A stretch of 64,000 nucleotides of DNA from Euborellia annulipes (Eukaryota > Arthropoda > Insecta > Dermaptera > Anisolabididae), in the NCBI GenBank assembly GCA_023213315.1, contig JAKCPI010003119.1, forward strand, positions 1 through 64,000. The letters run 5' to 3'. The position numbers and the translations under genes were made by a program. How positions within the stretch are numbered: the stretch's first letter is position 1; the number at the start of each line of letters is the position of its first letter. Below the pieces are notes generated by a model. The model worked only from the letters and a program-made list of their open reading frames with translations. It was not told the DNA's origin and made no database searches. Shown piece after piece: positions 1-12,300 of the stretch.

Positions 1-165
1 TTTGGATACCAAATTTAATAATTAAACTTTTTTGGATAGATACTTAGCCTACTAAAATACTGAGTATCGTAAAAGTCTTATATGGCCTAAGTTGCCGAAA
101 AGACTGTGTTTAAGTGTGTGTGAGTGTGAATGAGAAAAAGTGCGAGTGTTAAAAAAAGTCTCAAA
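1..165 (+). repeat. SINE-A fragment
   Basis: Body of a tRNA-derived SINE that recurs in the window. It includes the shared block GGCCTAAGTTGCCGAAAAGA and a GTGTGTGAGTGTGAATG tail. The tRNA-like head is truncated at the window edge. Confidence 0.6.
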
Positions 166-307
166 ATTCATTAAACTTCATTCATTTTTGACAGCTCCTT
201 TGCTTCTTTAATAATTAAACTTTTTTACTAGGTACTTTAGTTACTTTATAGTGGGAGAATATTATTTTAAAAATAATCTAAAAATAAAAGAAAATCGAAA
301 ATCAAAC

Positions 308-456
308 CTTGGACAAGCAATTGGACGTGTTGTTGTGTTTGACCATATTTGTTGTCTGCTTGACAAACATAAGTTCCGCCATCCGCTGTTTCCGTCGATT
401 GCAGTTGTAATTCAGATGAGACGCCTTCCGGTGAAATTTCCGTTTTAATATTAACC
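308..456 (-). CDS. Dscam2: Dscam2 exon, Ig9 second half
   Basis: Exon of 149 nt (1 + 49 codons + 1). The preceding intron is only 63 nt. It encodes VNIKTEISPEGVSSELQLQ, then DGGTYVCQADNKYG with the second Ig cysteine, and QHVQLLVQ, ending in phase 1 at donor GTTTGA. This completes the last Ig domain before the fibronectin type III repeats, whose exons lie off the low end of the window. Confidence 0.93.
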
Positions 457-3350
457 CTAATTAAAAAAAATATACCATTATATCATAAAAATAAATTTTA
501 TGCATTATCATTGAATCACCTGTAATTTGTTGAAGGAGTGAGTTCTTGACTTCCGCTCCTGAGCCAGATTACGTTTATTGGTTTATCCCCGTTGATGTCA
601 CATCTTAATGTCGTTGTATCTCCCTTTTTCACTGTGACAACTCTTGGAGGTCCAGAGAAATATGGTGGTGCTGAGGATTGGTAATCTCTTATTAAAAAAA
701 TATTGCTTAGTCAAGCTGCAGAAGTAATTTTTCAAAATACAATGTAAAATAATCACATCTAGTTTATTTGAATGTAGCTTTGGTCTTCTATTAATTTTAA
801 CTAATTAAATATATATAAGCAATTAAATGTTAGTCCCAAGACGTCTGATCGTATTTTCGAAATGTGTTTGAGGAGTCCCTCCTAAAAGGAATCGGGTGGA
901 ATCAGAAATAAGGATGAGTTCACTAGCTAGAAATGAGCGCAGGAGGAGGAGTTAGAGATAGGAAATAATGTAACTTCAAGGGGGGGGGGTAAATAAACGT
1001 GGATTCCGATAGGATTTTCAAATAATAATAATGTGAAAAAACTTCATAGCAAGTACATGGGTCTATATTTTTATTTGAGTTCGACCACTAAGGGCAATAG
1101 TTTTATCTTAACAATTTTGATTTGAGGATTTGTCTGATCATATGAGTTTCTACTCTACTATAAGTGAATAATACATTTTATACTTACAATTGACCTTGAC
1201 CTGTATGACTTTTCCGAGCCCAGAGCCAATCCCATTGGTTGCTTGGCAGAGATAGAAACCTTCTCGGTCTTCTTTCATATTCTGGAGAATCAGTGTTCCG
1301 TTGATTAAAATTCGAGTATATACCAAATCTCTTATTTCTTCAAATTCCCCGGATTTACTCCCTTTCGATAAAATAAAATAAAATTACATTTAAAAAAAAA
1401 AAGAAGAGAATAGAGAAAAAATTAATTGATTCATAGGAAAATGAACATCAGCCACATCTATAAATTAAGATGTTAAGCAACTAGTCTATTAGAAATTAAG
1501 TATGCTGGGACAAATCGTAAAGGTTATGGAGAAAATACAACAGCAGTTGCTTTCTACATTAAAATAATTTATTTGGCAAATATTTCGGATTGCCTACGCA
1601 ATCCATCCTCAGTGCAGTAATAGACCTTGCACTCGCCAAGCAGGTCACTGTGAAAGATTTTTTTTTTTTTTTTTTGGAATGGGTGCATAAGGTCCGAAGA
1701 CCTATAATGACCAATAGTCACATGCAGCCAGGAAGAAAATAAAAACAAAAGGAGAAGCATAAAGGGGAAACTCAACTGCGGAAACTGAGAAGATGCCTGT
1801 TGAGGTTAGACTTGAAAGTCTGAAGATTGAAGGTTTTGGGGAAGATAGACGCAGGGAGCTTGTTCCAATCACGGGAGGTCATGGGGACAAAGGAAGAATG
1901 AAATTGATTTGTTCTGTTAGTCGTGATCTGAACAGCATAGGGATGCTGGGAAGATGCCTCTCTTGTGTTCCGTGAATATGTTGCATTGGGTGGGATAATT
2001 GATTTTAATTCGGCAGAGCATTGACCATGGTAATACCTGTAGAAGAGAGATAGTGCAGATACTCTTCTTCTATGATCTATGATTTTGCAAAAGGCATTGT
2101 AAGTTACAATTTGTAACCAAATATATCAGATACTTACAGATGTAATTTTTCCCCCAGTGGCTTGCACAATAAAAACATCCTCTCTAATTTACAGAATGGC
2201 TTCTCATAGCAAATTTTTATCATTTGTAACACGCTCCACATTTGATGCACTGAGGATGGATTGCTTAGTAAATCCGAAATATTTGCCAAATAAATTATTT
2301 TAATGTGGAAAACAACAGCTGGAGTATTTTCTCCATTACTAGTCTATTACTCCACATTTTTTATAAGACAATTATTATGCAAAGGGAGAATCTTTGTCGA
2401 CGATAGCTTACTTCTACTGGCGATCGAGCCTGAGCTCCCAAAGACTCGGAGAAACACAAGAAAATTTGATATAAAACTTGATACAATCTGCTGCTCATAT
2501 CGTTAGATAGTGTCTTAGAAAAGTTTTCTATTTTGTTTCCAGACATCATAGTCGTTAAACATATATGTATTCCGTTTAGGACTGTTACATGTATTTGTAG
2601 TATTTACTCATTTGAATATTCCTACAGACAATCGTAACATCATTGTCTTTATATGAATATAAACCTTCAACAAAATTCACCATCAATTTCTTCACTATTA
2701 GTAAAACAATATTAGTTTGGCTGCATTTCTGTTCATTTACCTTCTTATCTCATTTACCCTTACCAGTTCCTTTTTTCCAAGTGATTGTTGGAGTAGGCAC
2801 TCCTTGTGCCTGACAATGAACAGCCACTTGGTGGGTTCTCTCGACGCTGGTATCCATAGGTTCCACCAACCATCGAGGAGGCACTGCACATACCCAGCCC
2901 AAGCAAAAATACAAATGAAATACAACCAACTCTTCAGAAAAAATATCTTAAGTAATAATAAAAATTTTGCCGAGAACTACATGGAGGTGTGAGGTGGATT
3001 TTGCCCATGGATACATATCTTTATCTATATTATTGAAAAAAATGAATTAATAAAATAGATAGAGATATTTGGAGGACTGCAATCACACGAGGCTCTAAGG
3101 CCGTTTTAACTGCGATGCAAAAAAAAAATGCAATGCACACCGGAATAAATAAATATATATATAATGTATATGATGAGATACATTTACTAAGGATTTTACG
3201 CAGTACAATCAATCATCCATTTCCAAATTAAAAAAAAAAAAATTCACCGAAATTTGAATGAAATTAAACGGGGTTAAAAATCTACTCTTTACTGGTGGAT
3301 AACGAACGCTGCAGAAGCATCATTACTTGTGAGGAGTAATAATAATAACA

Positions 3351-3386
<36 letters not shown>

Positions 3387-6300
3387 CATTCATAATAATA
3401 AAAATTTGATAAAATATAAAAATTGAAAATTGAATGAAAAAAAGGAGATTGAAAAAAGAGAAAAAATGGGAGAAAAGAGAGTTTCGAAATGTCATGCGAG
3501 ACGAAAAAGAGAAGAGAAAATTAAGAATCAACAAAAGAGGTGCAAACCATTACCTTGTGGGTCCAGTTCACGACGCATTCCGATGTGCCAAAGCAACGCA
3601 ATTAACACTGTGTTGGGGTTCGAGAAGCCAAAGAGAAAGAGAAAGAAAGCGCGCGCGCAGAGGAGAGAGAAAGAAAAGACAAGAGAGATCTAGTTTACCT
3701 TTGACCTGGAGCTTGGCCGTGAATCGCACCTGAGCGGCCGGATTTGAGGCTACACAGGTGTAGTCCCCGGAGTGGAAAGAAGCGAGGCTAGAAATGCTCA
3801 GGAGGCTAGAGTAAAGGTCAAGAGCTGACACGTTGACGCCCCTAAGAGAGAGGGTCGCGCCATCTTTGAGCCAAGAGATTGAGATCGGGGGGATCACCCC
3901 TGCTCACGCCACAAACGGCGCGGGTGCGAAGGCCCTCGCTCAAGCCCTCTTGGAAGGAAAAGGGCTCAATTATAGGAGGAACTGGAAGAATTAAGAAGAA
4001 GAATAAAAAAAATAACATGAGAGAGCAGAAAAAGATTGAAAGAGCGATATATTTATATTTTATATATGTATATATATGTAGATGTAGTAGATGTATAAAA
4101 AAAATCGCCAGAGAGGGCGGAGTTGGTAATTTTACCGTTGACCACGAGCTGTAGCGTCTCGGTAACTCTGGCCGCTAGGTTACGAGCTACACACGAATAG
4201 TTGCCGTTGTGTTCAGGGCTTAGGCTCTCGATCAACAGTATGCTATTGAATTGATCGACTTGGGTGAGTTGAACGGCACGATCCGCGGTGTCAATCGTTC
4301 TGCCATCCTTGAGCCATGAGATACTCATCGGCAGATCGCCACGTGATACTGAACACGTGAGGGTTGCACGTTCGCCGACATGTTGCGTTCGCTCTGAGTT
4401 AAAGGGACTTAGTTTTGGGGGAACTGAAATGCAGAGCAAACAACATTTGCGGCAGAATCATAGCCTGTTTAACTCAGTATTAACCTGGGGATTCCCCATT
4501 CCAGTGGCGTAACTCTCCTTCATTCGTCTTTGGATCTATTAGGGCCAAATTTTAATTTGAAAGTAAGATTTCAGAGGCAAAAATTAAAAATAAAACCAAC
4601 ATTTTCATTACTCATATCTAAGGAATCAAGAGAGTAGCTAAATTTTAGAAAATCAACAAAAATTTAGTTATTATTATAACATTTGTCCATTATTGATAAA
4701 ATATTTTTGAACTGTTTTTAAGGTGCGCGTCTCGGGGCATGGGCATACCCAGGATCAAATCTAGGGGGGGGCATAGTCAGATCATGGTCGTCCAGGGGGG
4801 GGGCAGATCATGGTCGTCCAAATTGTGACATAGCTATTTTTTATATAGAGAGGTAAAGCCTTCGAATTAAAGGCCTAAAAACCCTCGAGTCCTAACAAAA
4901 AGAATCACTCCCCGTCGCCATCCACCAATTTTGTTTCGTTTCATCACTTTATAAACATTTAATTTTTTTTTTGTTGCTTCTAGGGGGGGCAGCTGCCCCT
5001 GCCCCTCGCTGGGTACGCCTATGTCTCGGGGTGCTAATTTTGGGAGATTCCAGCGGCCACAATTTTGAAGATATCGACCTCAATTTTTTTTAAAATTAAA
5101 GCTATTTAAATTTTATAGAAGCTCTTTTTTTGATTTTCGAGAAAATAAAATTTTTTTTTAGATTAATCGCATTAAATAAAAGATATTTTTAAAAAATTCG
5201 CTCTATAACTTATAGATAATTAAATTAGTAATCATTGAGTTAAAAAATAATTAATTTTTTACCCTTAATTAATTAGCTGAAATCTTTCAAATGAAATGGA
5301 ATAAATCCCCTGTTTTTCTACTAACGCAATCTCTTGCAGCCTAGAGTAACTCGGTACTAAATCGTCTTGTAACGGCTTTTCGAGACGCGCACCTTAAAAA
5401 TAATATTGGAAATTTTTTTATCTTTACCTTTGAAAAAATTGTCCACTCTGAGATTTCAAATTAGAAAATAATTCATAGGCTTCTTATTTTAAGGCATTTT
5501 GTTCTTGTATATTATTAAATATGCAGTACAAATTCACTTCATCATAATATAGACTGCGGAGAATATAAATAAATCTATGGATCGAGTTGAGCCACCTAAT
5601 GATTTTGTTTTAATATCGTCCTATTCTTTTCTGTTTAAGTTAGATTCTGTCGCCCTGCTTTTAGATTGCGAACCACTTTGAAGAATTAATTCAAAATCTC
5701 AAAAGGCTTGAGAATACTAATTGGCAGCCCTGTTTGGGCTTAAATATTTGATTTAATTTTAAAGTTACGCCACTGACGAACTTCACACTATCCTACTTTT
5801 AATTCAAATTTCTCAGTTTTGTTTTAAAATAGACCTCTATAGACCAGACGAAAATTAGATATTCCAATATTTTTGAAATAAAAATTAATTTTTATGAAAA
5901 TCATATGAAATGAATTTTTTCAATGATTGTAATTTCTCTTCTTAAAAATATACGGTCCAGGCTGACCTCCAATTGTAGTAGCTATCTCACAGATCACAGA
6001 AATATTTTAGATAACAAAAATTTTCTAAAAATTAATTTATAGAAATTAATTGATTTTCTTAAGAAAAATAATCTGGTCTGTAGAAGTAGTAGCTGTAAAA
6101 CTCAATTAAAAACAATAATATTATTAATTTGCTAAATTTTAATAGTAATAAAATAATAGTACTATGTAACAAGTTTCAAAGTGAAACAAAATTAAATTGG
6201 GCCAGCGCCCTAGGATAAGGGTTGTCCACCTGCCGCGAAAGCGTGGAGATCCTGATTCCAGAGGGTGCAATTTTGCCCAATCTTAAGCACAAACATATCT

Positions 6301-9300
6301 CGCAAATTTGCTATCTCAAACGATATATTGACTGGCTATGAACATTCTATTTGAGCATTGTTTGAAAAAATTACATCCTTTTCAAACAAAGCTCTACCTA
6401 ATCAAATTAAATTACATCCCTGAGTAGAATTGACATTGTCACTTTTAATAATACAAAGAAAGAGAGGTTATAGCCATATAATAATTAATGTTGGTTGGAT
6501 AAAATAATTAAATCATACAAATGGTTAATTAAAACTTATACTTTGCTATATCTTGAACTAATCAGACTGGCTTTCCGTATTAGTGATACCGTTTCAAAAG
6601 CAATACTTGTTATCAGTGATCCAAAAATATTTAGGTTAAAATTTATATTTTTTTGTTCTTTTTGCTTGTCTTAAAGAAAATAAAATAGGGTACGAGAAAG
6701 TAAAATCATTGTGTGGTTTTATAAAACCACGATGCAAGTGAAACTTTTTTCGGATCGTAGAAGTTTTACTGAAAATTTTCAGAAAATTATTCAATTAAGT
6801 TTTTAATCTTAATTTAATAATTGGAAAATGGGAATGATAATGGGAAATCAATAGGCGTATGTTAAAAACTGAGAAAAATATTTATTTAGTATTTTAATCA
6901 TTTTAATTTATTTTAAAAATTATATTTTATCAATTTAAAAATTGAAAAATTAAATCTCACAATTATTTTTTTATAATTCGTCATATATATTAAATTTCAA
7001 CTTTCCTATTTTGTCGTCATGGCTTGTGACGTCATAACTTGTAGCGTCACGGCCTTTGACGTCACGGCTTGTAACGCGACATGCTGATAGAGAAACGAAA
7101 AAATTTGTGTCGATCAAAATAAAGTTTCACTTTAATAATTCTACTAAATTTTGGTTTGTATTGATATACTGTATTACTTTCTTTTATCAAGACATACCGT
7201 AGTATGGAAAAGCGTTACTATTTCAAAAAATTTCTGTTGCAATTTTAAATTGGAATACACGTTTTGAGAACTGAGTCTGAGTCTAAAAAAGTGATTCTCA
7301 TAAATGGTGTGCGTGTCTGTTCTATAAATATTGTATCTTTACCTAGGCTTGAAAATAAAAACAGACAAATGCTAATATATATAATCGGGGATATTTCAAA
7401 TTCAAACACCCCTTATATATAGGCATGAAATTTAGCTGGCTTGTCTAGATATTGCATAATTAAAAGGCGTCCTTGATTAGTGGCGCCGCACGTGTCGATT
7501 GGAACAACTTTTTGAATAGAGGGTTAGCTGCCAAGCGGTTAGCTCAAATTTGTTACCAGGTCATATAAAATCTGTCAACAAACTAACAAAAAATTTCATT
7601 ATTTTACTTCCCTTACTAAAAAAAAATCACGGCTTGTGACGTCATGGCTTGAAGCGTCACGGCCTTTGACGTAACCTTGTAACGCGACATGCTGATAGAA
7701 GAGGGAAAAAAATTTGAGAGGATCAAATAAAAGTTTAAAAAAAACATGTCCGAAAGCTCAGTAACTTCACGACAGGGCCGGATCTAGGGGGGGGGGGCAG
7801 TGGGTGCGTGTGCCCCGGGCGGCAGATATCAGGGGGCGGCAATTAAAGAAAGATTTACTAAAAAAAAGGTAAAATGATATGAATTTTATATTGAAAATTT
7901 TAAAAAGGGGGCGGCAATTTAAATTTTGCCCCCCCTACAAAATCTCCTAGTTCCGGCCCTGCTTCACGACACAGCCAATTTTAAAACTAAGAGCATATTA
8001 ATAATATTATTGTATTAATATTAACTTTAAAATCATCAACATACATTTTTTATAAAACTAAATTTAAAGAGTAATTGGAAAAAAATTCTTTAAAATAGAA
8101 TTGATTCAAATAAAATAAAATAAATAAATTTAAGACCTGCTAAGAGGCACAAGTCCTCTGTGTATAGGTACAACCAAAGACAAATTCAAATCAATAAACA
8201 ACAAAACAATAAAAAAAAGAAATGTATGCACATTAACAAATAACATGTTCATACATATCCATCTAAAGAAAATTATAAAAACAATTAATTTAACAAGTGA
8301 TCAGCAATATAGATAAAAGCCGCAAAGTATACCTTTAAGTTGTTTATAAAATTGAGTTTTTTTCAGTATAGGCACTTACCTTAATAAAACATTTCTTTGA
8401 ATACAAAAGAATACCAAAATTAAATTTTTAAATTTATTCAAATATAAAATATATTGCTTGTAGTTATAGCTGTGATGCAATTATAATAGAGATGGTGATA
8501 TTAGCCAAAGTGGAATCCACCAGGTTCAAAAAAATAAAACTCCCAGAATAGAACGTTTTGGCTTAAATTTATTTCGCCATTATCACTTATTGGAAATACA
8601 CAAATTATAATATACAAATATGATCGAACTTATTATTTGCCTCATAGAAATTATATCGTTCCTACCCTTAAAGATCAGAGATGTAGCTATATGTATATTA
8701 TAAATACAGTATGTGTAGGCCTACATTTTCCAATCACTGAGGATAGGCCAATAAATTTAGGCCGAAATGTCTTATTCTGGTTTTATTGTTGCCAAACTTT
8801 GGCTGATATATCATATCATATCACTCCATTATAATAAAATATATTATCCTTTTCATAATAAATTCAATTCCTAAATGTAAGGCTTGGTGATAGAATATTA
8901 AGAAAAAACTTTTCTTGTCTATAAAGAAAAATCCCGATGGTAGTCAGTCGGATGTATATTTTTAATCTTGTTTATTTGAATTTAAATAGCCCCCATTTTA
9001 AACTCGTTGGTTGATTTAGACCAATTTTGATACAAAGTTATGCATTCAATCTATAAATCTCTATTCTAACTTTGAAGCCTAACTGAAAAAAATCTTGGGA
9101 TTGTCTTTTGGAACCCTCTATGCCTTTTTAGCTCAATTTTGGCTCAAATAAAATTCAAACCGATAAATTCACCTATAGAACCCTTGTGTCAATTTTAGTT
9201 ATTAGAGAAACAAAGTGCAAGCACCTTTTGTAAAAAAAAATAGCCTAGAAATTACCATGGGCGTAACTATGGGGTTCCCCTCCCCTCCCGGCAGAGAGCT

Positions 9301-12300
9301 CTTGCTTCCCCCCCTACAGGCAGAAGGCTCTTGGCCCCCCCCCTCCCAGAAAATTGAGTCAATATGGGGCCTTCCAGGCCCCTCGGAGAATATCTGGTCC
9401 CATGGCCCCCAGCCAAATTCTCTAGTTACGCCTATGGAAATTACATTACGAATTCTTTTCAATTTGAAATTTTTCATTATTACTTAAAATTTTGACTTTG
9501 TGGAATTTGATTTAGTTTTAATGAGAGACTGAATATGCTATTCATTTTAAGACTCTAAAATTTATCGTTAATGAGGTGTTTCTACTACTACTTGAGTTAA
9601 AGTTGGCGTCACTATTCAAAATTAGAAATGATGCCGGAAGATGGGTCAGACCAATGATTATTAATGAAAAGGATAATATTTAATTAAAAAAAAAAGATTA
9701 TCGGATATTTTAATATTTTTAACTTTTATTAAGAAAAAATTGAATTAAAAATAATACTTGTACTTATAAGTCAATTTGTGCAATAATAATAATATTTAAC
9801 TTTAAATTTGGATCCTTTATTTGGATTTTCCTCTCCATAAAGAGAGGTATTTACGATATTAAAAAACTCGGGGACGCGATTCATAGACCTAGGGATGAAG
9901 TCTTCACTAATTTAATATCAATAATATAAAATTTTACACATAACAAGTTGAATAGAATGATTATCTAGTGAGATTTTTCTTCGCCGCATTTTCTGTTTCC
10001 CTCCTTTCATTTCTTTTCTAAATGTTGAATTTGATATAAATTATATTGGCGGGGCCGCAGTCAGGGGGGTGAGGGGGGTATATCCCCAGGGCCCAGGCCC
10101 TCTGAGGGGGCCCGGGCCCTTTGCGCTCCAACCTTAAAATTCTAATAAAAAATAATTTTGATAGTTAAAATTTCAATTAAAAAAAATCATTTTCTTGAAA
10201 TTTTTTTTCTTTTTTTTCTTTTAATTTAATTATAAATTTAACTGTGGACAGACAGTTGGCAATCTAATAATCTTTTCATTTGTAAAATGATTAATATTAT
10301 GTTTTTCAGAATTTATAATTATGTCATAGCTTATTAGAATAATATTCTCTGTAAAAAAGACAATCGCAGGATTATTAGTCGATAGAAACTTACCAATGAC
10401 TGTGACCTCGCCGCTTCTCCGCGCCACCTGCCCTTGTTTGTTTCTTGCCGTACACGTGTACACCCCAGCATCCTTATCCTTTTCCACTTGGTTTACGATC
10501 AGCGTGCCGTCAGGAAGCACGCGCTGGCGGATATTATCCGGGAGTTCGCGATTTCCTTATCAAAGAGAATTGTTAATCAAATTTTCGAAAAGTTTTTATT
10601 TAAACAAATGAACAACTCACTAATGAATTTTTACTTTCTCTTACCCTATATATGAAATAAGCTTATATACAGAGAGAAAGTATTTAATTTATCTAGGGCT
10701 CTTCTAGACAGAACCATCGTATGCAATCTTGTTAATTTCTAGACATTAATTAATTTAAATAATTATAGAAGAAAAGTCTATTTTATGAGGATGAGGTGGT
10801 ATGGGCAGGCAAGGCGAAAAACAAAATAAAAGTCTATTTTTTTGCTGACGTTTCGAGTGCCGATCGCACTTTTCATCAAGACAAAAATGATGTCAAATTG
10901 TCAGGTTAGTTGACATAGCAGTGTAGCAACGTTTTTCGACCTCGAAACAGTAAAGAGAATTTTTTCAAGAGTATACAAATTGGTAAAAACGTTGCTACAC
11001 TGGCATATCAATTAACCTGACAATTTGACATCATTTTTGGCCTGATAAAGAATGCGATCGGCACCAGAAACGTCGACAAAAAATGGACTTTTATTTTGTT
11101 TTTCGCCTTTGGCTGCCCATACCACCACATCCTCATATCATAATATCCAGCCATCAAGAAACAAACTAGAGTCTATTTTATTTTATTTAAAAAGATAAAT
11201 TATAGTCTTAATTGGGAAAAACTTTTTCTTTCTATTTCAATAGTCTAAAAGAGAAGCCGGGAGTGGTGTGATATTATATACCATTAAAGGGCTTTTTGTG
11301 ATAATAATTCGACAAGACAATGTTATGTGCGAAATTGATATCTTTCTTTTCTTGTATTTATTATTGTTATTGGTATTTATATTCCAGTGAGTTTTCTCAT
11401 TTTGTTCTATTTATCTCATACTTACCCCGTTCCCAACGTATCTCTTCGATTGGATATCCGGCAACAGGACATTTGAGCGTGAGTTCTTCACCTGCCACTG
11501 CAGTCACTTTAGGAAAAAGCCGAATATAAGGCAGACCTAAAAAAAAAATAATTAGGATATCGTTAAATATTAAATGAATTTTATTAATAATTCAACAAAA
11601 TAGAGTTTTCCATCATGACGATTTGTAGTGTAGGGGAAAGTCACATTCAAAAGAAGTTTTGAACTTCAATTAAAACCACTGCCAATAAAATTTTAATTAT
11701 TTTTTTCCTATGAAGTGTTTCCTTAACATTCATAACCAACCTAACTTTTTGGTAATTTATGGGAAAAACTATTAATTTTTTTGTGTCTAACCCAATACTC
11801 AATGTATAATACACCCATACCCATACCTCGCTCTACGGCCGCTCTTTATACGGTATTTCGCTTTAACGGCCCTCTTCAATTAAGGCACGTTTTCGATTTA
11901 CGGCCTAAAATGTTCGCTATAACTGCAGCTCGGTGGTTTTTCTTTTGTGATAAAATTGGAAAAAACTAAAAAAAAACTAATAACGATCCCATTGAATTTG
12001 TATGGATTTGTACTAGAATAATTGATTCCTTATACGGCTTTTCGCTTTGCGGCCAAGTTTCGTAGAACGTATCTAGGATGTAAAGCGAGGTATGAGTGTA
12101 ATGATTTTTTTTTTTTTAAACGCTCACACTTTTTTTCCCACTCACACTCACACACACATATACACAGTCTTTTCGGCAACTTAGGCCATCTAAGACTTTA
12201 CGATAACCGTTATTTATAAATATATCTATTGGGGTCCAGGCATATTTATTTAAGCCATTTGGTATCCAAATGAAATCATCGGACTGCCTGGATCCAAACC

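Noticed and set aside
1793..1975. Open frame starting MPVEVRLESLKIEGFG
   Set aside because: Within a palindromic repeat; could be a relic of an element protein, but too short and without recognisable motif.
3879..4154. Plus-strand open frames over the Ig7 exons
   Set aside because: Shadows of the minus-strand Ig7 exons in other frames.
8374..8386. Possible recursive (zero-length exon) splice site AAG-GTAAGT on the minus strand
   Set aside because: The required pyrimidine tract upstream is missing.
9202..9487. Open frames on both strands across 9215-9477
   Set aside because: They lie inside a hAT-like MITE with exact target duplications and read G/C runs as proline and glycine; not coding.
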